DNA from: Burkholderiales bacterium
Lineage (GTDB): Bacteria; Pseudomonadota; Gammaproteobacteria; Burkholderiales; JAEUOS01
Assembly (NCBI GenBank): GCA_947473125.1
Contig: CANJDH010000004.1
Span: 34,825-98,824 of the forward strand
Length of the DNA stretch: 64,000 nucleotides
Direction: 5' to 3'
Part shown: positions 42,895 to 51,474 of the stretch, piece by piece
Layout: each line of letters starts with the position of its first letter
Numbering within the stretch: position 1 is the stretch's first letter
Translations under genes and position numbers: made by a program
Notes under the pieces: model-generated
The model's database searches: none
What the model was told of the DNA's origin: nothing
Seen by the model: only the letters and a program-made list of their open reading frames with translations

Positions 42895-43437
42895 ATGACC
42901 ACCGCCCTCGAAACCGCCACCCTTGCCGGCGGATGCTTCTGGTGCGTCGAAGCCGTTTTCGACGACCTCAAGGGCGTGCACTCGGTCGAATCTGGCTACA
43001 TGGGCGGCAAGACCCTGAACCCGACTTACGAAGACATCTGCACCGGGCGCACCGGCCATGCCGAGGTGATCCGCATCGGCTTCGACCCCGCCGCGGTGAG
43101 CTTTGCCGACATCCTCAGGGTGTTCTTCACAATCCACGACCCGACTACGCTGAACCGCCAGGGCAACGACTCGGGCACCCAATACCGTTCGGCCATTTTT
43201 TATCACTCCGACGCCCAGCAGCAGACCGCGCAAGAGGTCATCGCCGAAGTCACGCGCGAGGGCCTGTACAGCGGCGCCGTCGTCACCGAAGTCACCGCAG
43301 CGTCGACGTTTTACGTTGCCGAAAACTATCACCAGGAATATTTCGCGCGCAACCCGAACCAGCAGTACTGCATGTTCGTGGTGGCGCCCAAGGTGTCGAA
43401 GTTCCGCAAGGAATTTGCGGAACGGCTCAAGAAATAA
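42895..43437 (+). CDS. msrA: peptide-methionine (S)-S-oxide reductase MsrA
   Basis: A 180-aa enzyme that repairs methionine-S-sulfoxide in proteins and free methionine. The catalytic Cys14 is in LAGGCFWCVEAVF; GVHSVESGYMGG, the HDPTTLNRQGNDSGTQYRS segment and NYHQEYFARNPNQQYC are hallmarks. ATG 42895 follows GAAGGA, and the upstream GTG 42880 is less likely. It is a single-domain MsrA without a fused MsrB. It is convergent with the DUF72 gene. Confidence 0.96.
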   Translation: MTTALETATLAGGCFWCVEAVFDDLKGVHSVESGYMGGKTLNPTYEDICTGRTGHAEVIRIGFDPAAVSFADILRVFFTIHDPTTLNRQGNDSGTQYRSAIFYHSDAQQQTAQEVIAEVTREGLYSGAVVTEVTAASTFYVAENYHQEYFARNPNQQYCMFVVAPKVSKFRKEFAERLKK

Positions 43438-43474
43438 CCGGGAATCTCCACAAAAATGGCTACTGGCGCCATTC

Positions 43475-44530
43475 TCAGGCCGCCCGATCACCTTGTACGT
43501 GTGGCTTGGTGGCGAGGATGTCGGCAATCGCCTGCGCCAGTTTGTAAACCGTCAACGGCGCGCTGCCCTCGGCCTTGTTGTTGGCGCTGATATAGACAGG
43601 CTGGCCCGCCTGCGCCGTAGCCGCCGCCACCCTGGCCAGCGTGGCACGCGATTCGGGGTCTTCATCGACCAGGCGGTTGAACGGCGCGTACTGCGTTTTC
43701 GCCTCCTCGTATTTGAATCCCGCATGCAGGTTCCAGCGCGCCACCAGCGGTCCGGGCCACAGTGCGCGCAGCAGCGGCAACTGCTCTTCGGGCGTCGGCA
43801 TGCGCGCATGCACGCCCAGCACGTAGCGCGCCCCGGCATCCTTGAGCGCCTCGGCCAATTCGCGCGTCAGCAGTTCACCGTTGCGCACTTCGACCGCAAT
43901 CAGCGGCTCAACCGAAAAGCCGGTGCACAGGCGTTTCACCGACCACAGAAAGGCATGCAGGCGCGCGACGAAGGCCGGTACGTCGGCGAGTGTGCGTCGC
44001 GACAAGGGCGAGAACTGGAACACCAGCGGCCCGGCCTTTTCCCCCAGGCCCGAAATCGCCGGCTTGATGAATTCGGCGACGGCCGCCTCAGCGTCGAGAA
44101 AGCGCGGATTCATCTCGATGCCGCGGCCACCTTCATCGCGCCGCAATTCGTCAGTGATGAAGGACGGCGCCTTGACCATGAAGCGGAAATGCGCCGGCAC
44201 CTGCGCTGCGTAGGTATCGTATTCGGCGCGCGACAGCGGCGAGTAGAACGAGCGGTCGATGCTCACCGTGCGCAGCAGCGGATGCGCCGAATAGGCCGTC
44301 AGGCCCTTTTTCGACAGCGTGCTTTCGCCGGCCGGCTTGTCGTAGACGATGCCGGCCCATCCGGGGAAGGACCAGGACGAAGTACCGAGGTGGATCGCGG
44401 CAGGCAGTTTCACCGCGAGGGCACGCGTGTCGTCATCCTGCGCGGCCGGGCCGATGCCACGCGCACCTTTGGCGGGAGCGCTCTCGGCAGACTCCTCCGC
44501 GGCGCCGAACAGTCCGATTTGATCGCTCAT
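43475..44530 (-). CDS. DUF72 domain-containing protein (YecE-like)
   Basis: A 351-aa TIM-barrel protein of the DUF72 family. Seen are HLGTSSWSFPGWAGIVYD, the TVSIDRSFYSPLSRAEY segment, FRFMVKAPSFIT, PLVFQFSPLSRR and FSVEPLIAVEVRNGELLT. The N-terminal 45 residues are low-complexity and not part of the domain. The usual C-terminal YVYFNND motif is replaced by VYISANNKAEGSAP. The function of DUF72 is unknown. It is divergent from the MBL hydrolase with only 56 bp between the starts. Confidence 0.9.
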   Translation of the reverse strand: MSDQIGLFGAAEESAESAPAKGARGIGPAAQDDDTRALAVKLPAAIHLGTSSWSFPGWAGIVYDKPAGESTLSKKGLTAYSAHPLLRTVSIDRSFYSPLSRAEYDTYAAQVPAHFRFMVKAPSFITDELRRDEGGRGIEMNPRFLDAEAAVAEFIKPAISGLGEKAGPLVFQFSPLSRRTLADVPAFVARLHAFLWSVKRLCTGFSVEPLIAVEVRNGELLTRELAEALKDAGARYVLGVHARMPTPEEQLPLLRALWPGPLVARWNLHAGFKYEEAKTQYAPFNRLVDEDPESRATLARVAAATAQAGQPVYISANNKAEGSAPLTVYKLAQAIADILATKPHVQGDRAA

Positions 44531-44586
44531 GATGGTGCGTCAAATTATCGGCGAAAATCTCCGTTGGATATAAGTTTCCCTCTTTC

Positions 44587-45540
44587 ATGACCATCGACCT
44601 CATCGACTACGAGCACGGCATCAGCGCGCTCGACTCCGGCTTCTTTCGCAAGCGCCTCGACGCGATCCACTTCATCATCGAGAACGGCCATGTCGCGATC
44701 GTCGACACCGGCATCAACGCGTCCGTCCCGTTGGTTCTGGAAGCCTTGTCCACCAAAGGTTTGGGGCCTAAGGATGTGGACTTCATCATGCTCACCCACA
44801 TCCACCTGGACCACGCCGGCGGCGCCAGCCAGCTGATGCGGCTGATGCCCAATGCCAAGCTCACGGTACATCCGCGTGGCGCGCGCCACATGGCCGACCC
44901 GTCGAAATTGTGGGCGGCCACGGTGGAGGTGTACGGCCTGGAAACAGCGACGCGCAATTACGGCGAGATCATCCCGATTGCCACAGAGCGCATCATCGAA
45001 ACGCCGCACGAATTCACGCTCGACTTCCGCGGCCGCACCTTCACGTTTTACGACACGCCAGGCCACGCCAAGCACCAGGTGGCGATTCGCGACAGCCGCA
45101 CCGGCCACCTGTTTGTCGGCGACACCTGCGGCCTTGCCTATGTGGAAGTCGAAACCGACGGCAAGCGCTATTCGTTTCCGACCTCGAGCCCGTCGCAGTT
45201 CGACCCCGAAGCCCTGCACCGCTCCCTGGAGCTGATCGCCGGCCTCAAACCCGAAGCGATTTACCTCACGCACTACGCGCAAATTCGCGAGGTGCCGCGC
45301 ATTCTCAAGGATCTGCACCGCCTGATCGATGCGCACGTGGCGATGGCGCGCGCGGTCGGCGCCACCGGCGTGAAAGGCGAAGCGCGGCAAGCGCGCCTGA
45401 TGAAAGGCATGGCCGGCATCATCCTCGGTGAACGCGACCGCCATGGCTGGCGCCTTACCGACGCCGAAGCACTCGATGTATTCGTGATCGACCACGAGCT
45501 CAACGCCCAGGGCCTGGGCATCTGGCTCGACACCCTGTAG
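44587..45540 (+). CDS. MBL-fold metallo-hydrolase
   Basis: A 317-aa metallo-beta-lactamase-fold enzyme. The metal motif is MLTHIHLDHAGGASQL, followed by FYDTPGHAKHQVAIRD (third His), LFVGDTCGL (bridging Asp) and IYLTHYAQ (last His). The binuclear site therefore looks complete. Such cytoplasmic members hydrolyse esters, thioesters or lactones; no neighbour defines the substrate. It is convergent with queA across a strong REP hairpin. Confidence 0.9.
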   Translation: MTIDLIDYEHGISALDSGFFRKRLDAIHFIIENGHVAIVDTGINASVPLVLEALSTKGLGPKDVDFIMLTHIHLDHAGGASQLMRLMPNAKLTVHPRGARHMADPSKLWAATVEVYGLETATRNYGEIIPIATERIIETPHEFTLDFRGRTFTFYDTPGHAKHQVAIRDSRTGHLFVGDTCGLAYVEVETDGKRYSFPTSSPSQFDPEALHRSLELIAGLKPEAIYLTHYAQIREVPRILKDLHRLIDAHVAMARAVGATGVKGEARQARLMKGMAGIILGERDRHGWRLTDAEALDVFVIDHELNAQGLGIWLDTL

Positions 45541-45555
45541 GAACGCACCCCGTGG

Positions 45556-45595
45556 GAGCCGGTTCGCGGCCGAAAGATCACCCGCGAACCGGCTT
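45556..45595. repeat. REP-like long hairpin between convergent genes
   Basis: AGCCGGTTCGCGG (45557-45569) and CCGCGAACCGGCT (45582-45594) form a perfect 13-bp stem with a 12-nt loop, preceded by GTGGG. No T tract follows. The GTGGGAGC(C)GG start resembles classical REP sequences of pseudomonads and other proteobacteria. It may act as a bidirectional 3' barrier for the MBL hydrolase and queA mRNAs. Confidence 0.65.
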
Positions 45596-45612
45596 CGCGC
45601 GCAAGCGCGCGG

Positions 45613-46650
45613 CTACAGCCGCTCCCGCTCCAGCAACATTGCGTCGCCGTAACTGAAAAAGCGGTAGCGTTGCGCGATCGCATGCGCATACGCGCGGTGC
45701 ATCAGCTCGTGCCCGGCAAACGCCGACACCAGCATCATCAGCGTCGACTTGGGCAGATGCAAGTTGGTGACCAGCGCGTCGACAACGTTGAAGGCAAACC
45801 CCGGCGTGATGAAAATCGCCGTCTCCGCCGTCCCGGCAGGCACAACCTGCCCCGGGGCCGCGCGCAAAGCCGCCGACTCCAGCGCCCGCAACGAGGTGGT
45901 ACCCACGGCAACGACACGTCGCCCCGCAGCACGCGCCTCAGCAATCCGGTCCGCCGTCACCTGGGGAATCTCGTACCACTCGCTGTGCATCACATGCTCG
46001 GCAATGTTGATGGTGCGCACCGGCTGGAACGTACCCGCACCCACGTGCAGCGTCAGGAACGCCGTGGCGACGCCCTGCGCCGCCAGCGCATCGAGCAAGG
46101 GCTGGTCGAAGTGCAAGCCCGCGGTGGGTGCCGCCACGGCACCGGGCGTCTTCGCGTAAACGGTCTGGTAGCGCGCTTCATCCACGCTCGTGGCTACATG
46201 CTCGATATACGGCGGCAAGGGCAGCGCACCGGCGCGCTCCATCAGCGCCAACACCGGTTCGGTGTCGAATTCGAGCAGGTACAAGGCATCGCGTTTTTCG
46301 CGCACGGTGGCAAGCGCGCCGGCGACGCTGACGGTCGAACCCGGCTTGGGCGACTTGCTGGCGCGAATGTGCGCAAGCGCGGTCTTTTCACCGAGCACGC
46401 GCTCGATCAGCAACTCGATCTTGCCGCCGCTGGCCTTCTCGCCGAACAGACGCGCCTTGACGACACGCGTTTCGTTGAACACCAGCAAGTCGCCCGCCTG
46501 CAGCAGACCGGGCAGATCGCCAAACACCAGGTCGCGCATCGCGCCCGCGCCGGGCACGAGCAGGCGGCTGGCAGCGCGCTGTTGCGTCGGAAACTGCGCA
46601 ATCAGCTCGGCCGGCAGCGCAAAATCAAAGTCGTCGATGGTGTAGGCCAT
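45613..46650 (-). CDS. queA: S-adenosylmethionine:tRNA ribosyltransferase-isomerase
   Basis: A 345-aa QueA, which transfers and isomerises the ribosyl part of S-adenosylmethionine onto preQ1-tRNA to form epoxyqueuosine. Diagnostic segments are [82 protein letters not shown] and the C-terminal [18 protein letters not shown]. Length is normal for the family. No tgt gene follows; the transcript ends at the REP hairpin. Confidence 0.97.
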   Translation of the reverse strand: MAYTIDDFDFALPAELIAQFPTQQRAASRLLVPGAGAMRDLVFGDLPGLLQAGDLLVFNETRVVKARLFGEKASGGKIELLIERVLGEKTALAHIRASKSPKPGSTVSVAGALATVREKRDALYLLEFDTEPVLALMERAGALPLPPYIEHVATSVDEARYQTVYAKTPGAVAAPTAGLHFDQPLLDALAAQGVATAFLTLHVGAGTFQPVRTINIAEHVMHSEWYEIPQVTADRIAEARAAGRRVVAVGTTSLRALESAALRAAPGQVVPAGTAETAIFITPGFAFNVVDALVTNLHLPKSTLMMLVSAFAGHELMHRAYAHAIAQRYRFFSYGDAMLLERERL

Positions 46651-46739
46651 GGGGCGCCGATTGTAACTGCGGCCACTGCGCCGGCAGCGGTCGCGACGTT
46701 GCGCTCGGCTATAATTTGCCCCCTACGCAGATCACCCTT

Positions 46740-46826
46740 GCCGGGATGGCGGAATTGGTAGACGCGCTGGACTCAAAATCCAGTTCTGGCGACAGAGTGG
46801 GGGTTCGATTCCCCCTCCCGGCACCA
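46740..46826 (+). tRNA. tRNA-Leu (anticodon CAA)
   Basis: An 87-nt class II tRNA including an encoded CCA. Acceptor GCCGGGA pairs with TCCCGGC, the D arm contains GAATTGGTAGACGC, the anticodon stem CTGGA/TCCAG encloses CTCAAAA (anticodon CAA), a long variable arm follows (TTCTGGCGACAGAGT), and the T arm is GGGGG-TTCGATT-CCCCC. It reads UUG codons. Its 3' end appears duplicated about 3.1 kb downstream. Confidence 0.97.
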
Positions 46827-46977
46827 GCAAGACCAAGCACTTACGAGAACAAGCCTTGCACCTCGCGGGGCTTTGTCGTTTTAGCGAGTGTGAATTGGGC
46901 GTCACTCATGGATTTAACACCCTGCCTTCGACATAAGGGCCGTTATTCGAGCACGCCTCTCGGATGGGCGATGGCCG

Positions 46978-47232
46978 CAGAAGAATACCTATGTCGAACG
47001 ATTCAACCGGACGGTGCGTTACGAATGGATGTCGCAGCACCACAGGGGCGATCTCGACGAGGTCGGACTATTCGCCACCCAATGGATGCGCCACGACAAC
47101 CATCAGCGTCCACACGTGGGCTTGGTTGGCGGCGCCACTAAACAGCGGCTGGCCATGGCTGCTTGGTTCTACTTGAAATCGCCTCTAAAAATGGAGGGGG
47201 GAATTACCGATCAGCCACTCACCTCGCCATAA
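46978..47232 (+). pseudogene. IS3-family transposase (OrfB) C-terminal remnant
   Basis: The frame reads QKNTYVERFNRTVRYEW, then DLDEVGLFATQWMRHDNHQR and GGATKQRLAMAA. This is the end of the rve integrase domain of IS3-family OrfB proteins, including the last acidic residue region. Upstream sequence (46827-46977) has no catalytic domain, and no OrfA exists. The 3' part, AAAATGGAGGGGGGAATTACCG, resembles the right end of such elements. It is a decayed insertion sequence immediately downstream of tRNA-Leu. Confidence 0.8.
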
Positions 47233-47289
47233 TTTCCGCGTTACAGGGCACAGTGTGGCCTTGATCAAGCTACCACGGAAACCAAGCTT

Positions 47290-47310
47290 ACGCCCGCCTC
47301 AAGCGGGCGT
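47290..47310. terminator. GC-rich hairpin, possible terminator
   Basis: ACGCCCGC-CTCAA-GCGGGCGT is a perfect 8-bp stem with a 5-nt loop, followed by GTTACTTT, a weak T tract. It lies between the IS remnant and the SulP gene and could end transcription from the tRNA-Leu side. Confidence 0.5.
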
Positions 47311-47481
47311 GTTACTTTCAAAGTCACAGCTTGGTCTTCGATGATTGAAAACCCGCTTCGGTCTCGGCAAGTTCACCGGATCCGCTAATATCTTCCGATC
47401 CTCAGGTCCGGATAGAACTTCCCCTTGCGCCCATTTGCCCGAATGGCTCGCATCACTAACTAACGTCATTCAAAACGGTAC

Positions 47482-49716
47482 GTGCGCTCTGTCCTGACCT
47501 ATCCTTGGCTGGCCAATCTGCGTGCCGACGTGACCGGCGGGGTCATGTCGGCAGCGGTAGCCATCCCTCTCGCCATTGGCTACGGCATGTTCGCATTCGT
47601 GCCATTGGGGGACGCTTACTTTGCGGTTGGCGTTCTGGCCGGCCTGTTCGCCGCGTTCATCGTAGCGATCACCAGCGTCGCGCTGGGAGACAAGACCACG
47701 ACGGTATATGCGCCACGTATCGTCACCACGTTCTTTTTGGGCTCGATCATCCTGCACAGCCTGCGCAATTCCGATGCCGCCATTATCCGGTCGGGAAATA
47801 TCGAACTGATGATCGCCATCGTGTTTTCGATCGTGCTGCTCGGCGGGGCATTCCAGATGTTGTTCGGATTTCTGCGTGTCGGCACACTGATCAAATACAT
47901 TCCCCATCCGGTCATGTCGGGCTTTCAGAATGCCGCAGCGCTGCTGCTGTTCCTGGTGCAGATCGGCACCGTGCTCGGTTATGCCGGGCACACGCCCGTA
48001 CCGCATCTTGCGGACAACCTGGCGTCGACCAAACCCCTGAGCGTATTGGTGGCGCTCGTGACCTGCGCCGTGATGTGGAATGCAAAGCGCGTTTTCCCCA
48101 AAGTTCCGCCAGTGCTCGTCGGCCTTGCTGCCGGTACGATCGCGTATTACGCGCTTGTCCTTGCGGGTCATGCTGAAGGGCTCGGCCCGGCAATCGGTGC
48201 CACACCGGTCGCACAGTTGAGCTTGTCCAACCTGCCCGCTTTCGTCGACCTGGCGCGCAATCCTGACCTTTTCGCCGTGCTTCCGACCATCGTCGGCGGC
48301 GCACTCGGCCTCGCCATCATCGCCTCTGTCGACGCACTGTTATGCGCCAGGCTGCTGCAGACACCCCATCGCGCCAGGCGCGATGCCGACCGGCAACTGT
48401 TACGCCTCGGCTTAGGCAACATGCTTTCGGCAAGCTGCGGCGGCATCACCAGCGGTATCAATATCGGGCCAAGCGCCATCAACAAGGCTTATGGTGCACG
48501 CACGCCCCTGTCCGTGCTGGTCAACGCGGGGGTGGTACTGCTCACCCTGACAGCCCTGCTGCCCGCCGTTGGCTATCTCCCACGGGTGGCATTGTCGGGC
48601 GTCATCATGGTCATCGCCATCCAGCACATCGATCCGTGGACCATACAACTGGTAAAACGGCTGTGCTCGCCCGCCGTAGCCAACCGCACCAGAATCGCGG
48701 TCGAACTGTTTGTCATTGCGCTGGTGGCCATCCTTTCGATTCTGGCCAACATCGTGATCGCGGTTTTTATTGGCATCGTCGTTGCGATACTGCTGTTTTT
48801 GCTGCGCATGAGCAGATCCATACTCCGGCGCCACTACCGTTGCGACCATGTCAATTCGCGCAGATCGCGAGCACCATACGAAACAGCGCTGATCAGCCAG
48901 CACGGCAGCAAAATTCTCGTGATGGAGCTCGAGGGAGCCTTGTTTTTTGGCACGGCCGACAGTCTGGAAGGTGAGATCGAGACCGCCTTGCGTGAACCTA
49001 CTTCATTCCTGCTCCTGGATTTGAAGCGCGTCACGGAAATCGATAGCACGGGCGCCAGGCTGATCCTGAACACGCACGACAAGCTGATCAAGGAAGGCAG
49101 GCATCTGCTGATCTCGCATTTGCAGGCTGACACGCCACTGGAACGCTTTCTTCAAGACATGGGGGTCACAACTGCAGTAACCCGTAGCAGAATCTTTGCC
49201 GACACCGACCACGCGATCGAATGGGCCGAAGACCAGCTTATTCTCGGCGAGATAGAGAGTGCCGTAAACAATCAGGAATTTCCCTTCAGCCAGCTTGACG
49301 TGCTGGCAGGGTTTGACCAGACCGACCTTGACACGATCAAAGCCGTGCTGCAGCGCCGGACCTATGCAGGCGGCGAGATCGTGTTCCGTGAGGGGGATAG
49401 CAGCGCGGAACTGTTCATCATTGCGCATGGCAGTGCAAGCGTTCGCATCCGGCTTTCGAAAAATCGTGAAACCCGGCTCATCACTTTCTCGCCCGGGACG
49501 ATATTTGGCGAAATCGCGTTGCTCGACCAGCAAGTACGTTCGGCCAGTGTCATCGCCGATGGAGCTCTGGTTTGCTACGTGCTCGCGCGCACCGAATTTC
49601 TGGAGCTCACGCAGCGGCACCAGCCGGTCGCCATTAAGCTGCTGGCCAATCTGGCGCGCGAATTGTCAGGTCGCCTGCGCCGCGCGAATCGCACCATTCA
49701 CCAACTTGAAAACTGA
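47482..49716 (+). CDS. SulP-family anion transporter fused to STAS and cyclic-nucleotide-binding domains
   Basis: A 744-aa membrane transporter. It starts at GTG 47482 with LRADVTGGVMSAAVAIPLAIGYG, the SulP opening, followed by about eleven helices (IPHPVMSGFQNAAALLLFLVQIG, SGINIGPSAINKAYGARTPL). A STAS domain lies at about residues 465-590 (ILVMELEGALFFGTADSL, LDLKRVTEIDSTGARLIL). The last 150 residues are a cNMP-binding domain (GGEIVFREGDSSAELFIIAHG, GTIFGEIALLD). The domain lacks the PxRSA Arg-Ser pair that binds the phosphate in CRP (here QQVRSASVIADG keeps RSA), so nucleotide binding is possible. Transport of sulfate, bicarbonate or carboxylates is likely. It is the sole intact cargo between the tRNA-Leu gene and its duplicated 3' end. 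Confidence 0.92.
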   Translation: MRSVLTYPWLANLRADVTGGVMSAAVAIPLAIGYGMFAFVPLGDAYFAVGVLAGLFAAFIVAITSVALGDKTTTVYAPRIVTTFFLGSIILHSLRNSDAAIIRSGNIELMIAIVFSIVLLGGAFQMLFGFLRVGTLIKYIPHPVMSGFQNAAALLLFLVQIGTVLGYAGHTPVPHLADNLASTKPLSVLVALVTCAVMWNAKRVFPKVPPVLVGLAAGTIAYYALVLAGHAEGLGPAIGATPVAQLSLSNLPAFVDLARNPDLFAVLPTIVGGALGLAIIASVDALLCARLLQTPHRARRDADRQLLRLGLGNMLSASCGGITSGINIGPSAINKAYGARTPLSVLVNAGVVLLTLTALLPAVGYLPRVALSGVIMVIAIQHIDPWTIQLVKRLCSPAVANRTRIAVELFVIALVAILSILANIVIAVFIGIVVAILLFLLRMSRSILRRHYRCDHVNSRRSRAPYETALISQHGSKILVMELEGALFFGTADSLEGEIETALREPTSFLLLDLKRVTEIDSTGARLILNTHDKLIKEGRHLLISHLQADTPLERFLQDMGVTTAVTRSRIFADTDHAIEWAEDQLILGEIESAVNNQEFPFSQLDVLAGFDQTDLDTIKAVLQRRTYAGGEIVFREGDSSAELFIIAHGSASVRIRLSKNRETRLITFSPGTIFGEIALLDQQVRSASVIADGALVCYVLARTEFLELTQRHQPVAIKLLANLARELSGRLRRANRTIHQLEN

Positions 49717-49900
49717 ATGTTCTCGGTTCACCGTTTTGGGACCAGACCCAGGAGCCGACTCCCATAAAATTAGCAGGCTATTCGGAGTAATTCGCAAGGA
49801 ACGCCAAGATGGCTTGGGTCGGTGGAGACAGTCGTCGTCAGGGTGAAATGTATTGCACTGACTAGGTAAGAGGCTCACAAGCCACAACTCCGGCAACCGT

Positions 49901-49928
49901 GCGGGGGTTCGATTCCCTCTCCCGCACC
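49901..49928 (+). other. tRNA 3'-end fragment (probable attachment-site duplicate)
   Basis: GGGGG-TTCGATT-CCCTC followed by TCCCGCACC reproduces the T arm and 3' acceptor strand of a tRNA, closely matching the intact tRNA-Leu at 46740. No matching 5' acceptor half, D arm or anticodon arm is present. The sequence after it (GGCAAAAGCACATTCGACAC) also resembles the sequence after tRNA-Leu (AGCAAGACCAAGCACTTACG), so the homology extends into the flank. Confidence 0.7.
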
Positions 49929-49957
49929 GGCAAAAGCACATTCGACACCTGAATTGC

Positions 49958-49985
49958 AAAGCCCCGCATATCACGGGGCTTTTTG
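49958..49985 (+). terminator. intrinsic terminator downstream of tRNA fragment
   Basis: AAAGCCCCG-CATATCA-CGGGGCTTT followed by TTG forms a perfect 9-bp stem with a T run. It is probably the original terminator of the tRNA-Leu gene; a degenerate relative (CGCGGGGCTTTGTCGTTTT) follows the intact tRNA at about 46873. Confidence 0.85.
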
Positions 49986-50028
49986 TGTCGCCAAATAGAG
50001 ATAACGGCGCGACGCGCCCGAATACCAG

Positions 50029-50595
50029 CTAGCGCTGCACAGCCGGCGCCTCGCGCTCAATCGCCAAGCGCAATGTCCGAAAGCGCTCCTCCGCTTGCGG
50101 CCCGAACAGCGGGTCATGGCGCGACTTGGCCTCCACGCTAGCGGCGACGTCGGCCCAGTCCGCCGCGTGCAGCGTTGCCGCGACGTGCGGCGCCATCTGC
50201 AGTTCCTCGGCATCGATGTGCGCCCGGTAATAGACCAGATAGGTTGCCGCGGCGGTCTCCAGGTCTGCGCGAGCGACGATGGCCTCGCTGCTGGCGGCTT
50301 CGAGCAGCGCCAGCAGCTGGTCGCCGCAGGCGGCGATCACGCGGTGCTCCTGCAGCAGCCGGACGACCAGCGCCTGCAGTGACGGGTCGCGCTTGCGCAT
50401 GCGCTCGTAGACTTCGTTTTCATACCGGTGATGGTGCACGTCGGGAAAATGGCGCAGGTAATAGACGATGTCGCGCATCAGCGTGTAGTCGGGATCACCA
50501 CCCTGCGCGAACACCGCGAGTTGCTCTTCAAGGAGGCGCAGCAGGCGCGCAAAATTGAGGTGCTCGGCATGCCAGGCCACGATTTGTCGACTCAT
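50029..50595 (-). CDS. hemerythrin domain-containing protein
   Basis: A 188-aa all-helical protein. The di-iron ligands expected of hemerythrins are visible: His in IVAWHAEHLNFARLL, HHHRYENEVYERM (HxxxE-type), His in LLQEHRVIA, and His-Glu in YRAHIDAEELQMAPHV. Stand-alone cytoplasmic hemerythrins bind oxygen or take part in iron or nitric oxide handling. ATG 50595 is clear. It is followed on the same strand, across the terminator, by nothing, so it ends a transcript that may start at its own promoter. Confidence 0.88.
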   Translation of the reverse strand: MSRQIVAWHAEHLNFARLLRLLEEQLAVFAQGGDPDYTLMRDIVYYLRHFPDVHHHRYENEVYERMRKRDPSLQALVVRLLQEHRVIAACGDQLLALLEAASSEAIVARADLETAAATYLVYYRAHIDAEELQMAPHVAATLHAADWADVAASVEAKSRHDPLFGPQAEERFRTLRLAIEREAPAVQR

Positions 50596-50689
50596 GGGGA
50601 TACCCTTCGGGTGTGCGATGCCTCAGTGTGGTCGATTTGCGGCAGCAGGTTTTGATCCAGCGCAACAAGCCGGCGGCGGCGCCGTCGGG

Positions 50690-51451
50690 TCAGGTTTTCT
50701 CCGCGGGATTGCCGAGCCGTGCCTCGATTGCGCCGAGGCGCTCGTGCAGGGCATTGACCTGCGTGAGAATCTCCGACTCCTCGCGTTCGATTTTTTCCTC
50801 TTCGTCGCCCAGCACCGACGCCGAGACGCCGCCGACAAAGGCCCCGAGCAGCACGAAGCCGGTGATCGACAAGGCCGCCGCCAGCAGCCGCCCTTCCACG
50901 GTCACCGGGTTGTACAGGCCCGAACCCTGGCTGATTAGCATCTCAAACGACCACCACAAGGCGTCGCTGGCGGTGTGAATCTTGACCGCCGGCCCATGCT
51001 CGAGGTTGAGGATGGCAATCGCCGAGCCGATCACCAGGAGGAAGCTGGCGATGCCGGTCGTCACCAGCAAGCCGGCTGCACGCCGTGCAAACACGATCGC
51101 CAGCAGGGTGCGCACCGATCGCACTGCGCGCAACACGCGCAGGATGCGCAGCACCCGGACTGCGCGGCCCCAGCGCAGCATGTCGACCGTGGGAATGCTC
51201 GAGACCAGGTCGACCCAGCCCCACTTGAGATAGGCCCGGCGGTCCGGCGCGCTGGCCAGGTGATAGACGAAATCACCCAGGAACACCACGCAGATCGCCG
51301 TGTCGGCCCAGTCGAGCAGGCGCACGACCTCAGGGTCGAGGGCCCAGAAGGTCTGGGTGAACAAGGCCCCCAGCACGTACACCGAAAGCACCAGCAGCAC
51401 TATCTGCCAGAGCGTCAGTTCCGGTGGAGTAGCTTCCGCCTTGTCGATCAT
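50690..51451 (-). CDS. voltage-gated-type ion channel with divergent pore
   Basis: A 253-aa membrane protein with six-helix channel layout. S1 is WQIVLLVLSVYVLGALF, S4 is the Arg-rich RAVRVLRILRVLRAVRSVRTLL, S5 is GLLVTTGIASFLLVIGSAIAIL and S6 is LLAAALSITGFVLLGAFVGGVSASVL. The pore loop reads LWWSFEMLISQGSGLYNPVT, where potassium channels have T-x-GYGD, so ion selectivity is uncertain. A C-terminal coiled coil (EEEKIEREESEILTQVNALHERL) may assemble the tetramer. Start ATG 51451 lies 23 bp after the glutamate dehydrogenase stop, so they may be cotranscribed. Confidence 0.83.
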   Translation of the reverse strand: MIDKAEATPPELTLWQIVLLVLSVYVLGALFTQTFWALDPEVVRLLDWADTAICVVFLGDFVYHLASAPDRRAYLKWGWVDLVSSIPTVDMLRWGRAVRVLRILRVLRAVRSVRTLLAIVFARRAAGLLVTTGIASFLLVIGSAIAILNLEHGPAVKIHTASDALWWSFEMLISQGSGLYNPVTVEGRLLAAALSITGFVLLGAFVGGVSASVLGDEEEKIEREESEILTQVNALHERLGAIEARLGNPAEKT

Positions 51452-51474
51452 CACGTTTCGAGCCGCACGCGGTG

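Noticed and set aside
49860-49933. Complete second tRNA gene at 49.9 kb
   Set aside because: Only the T arm and 3' acceptor strand are present; no 5' acceptor strand, D arm or proper anticodon stem can be folded.
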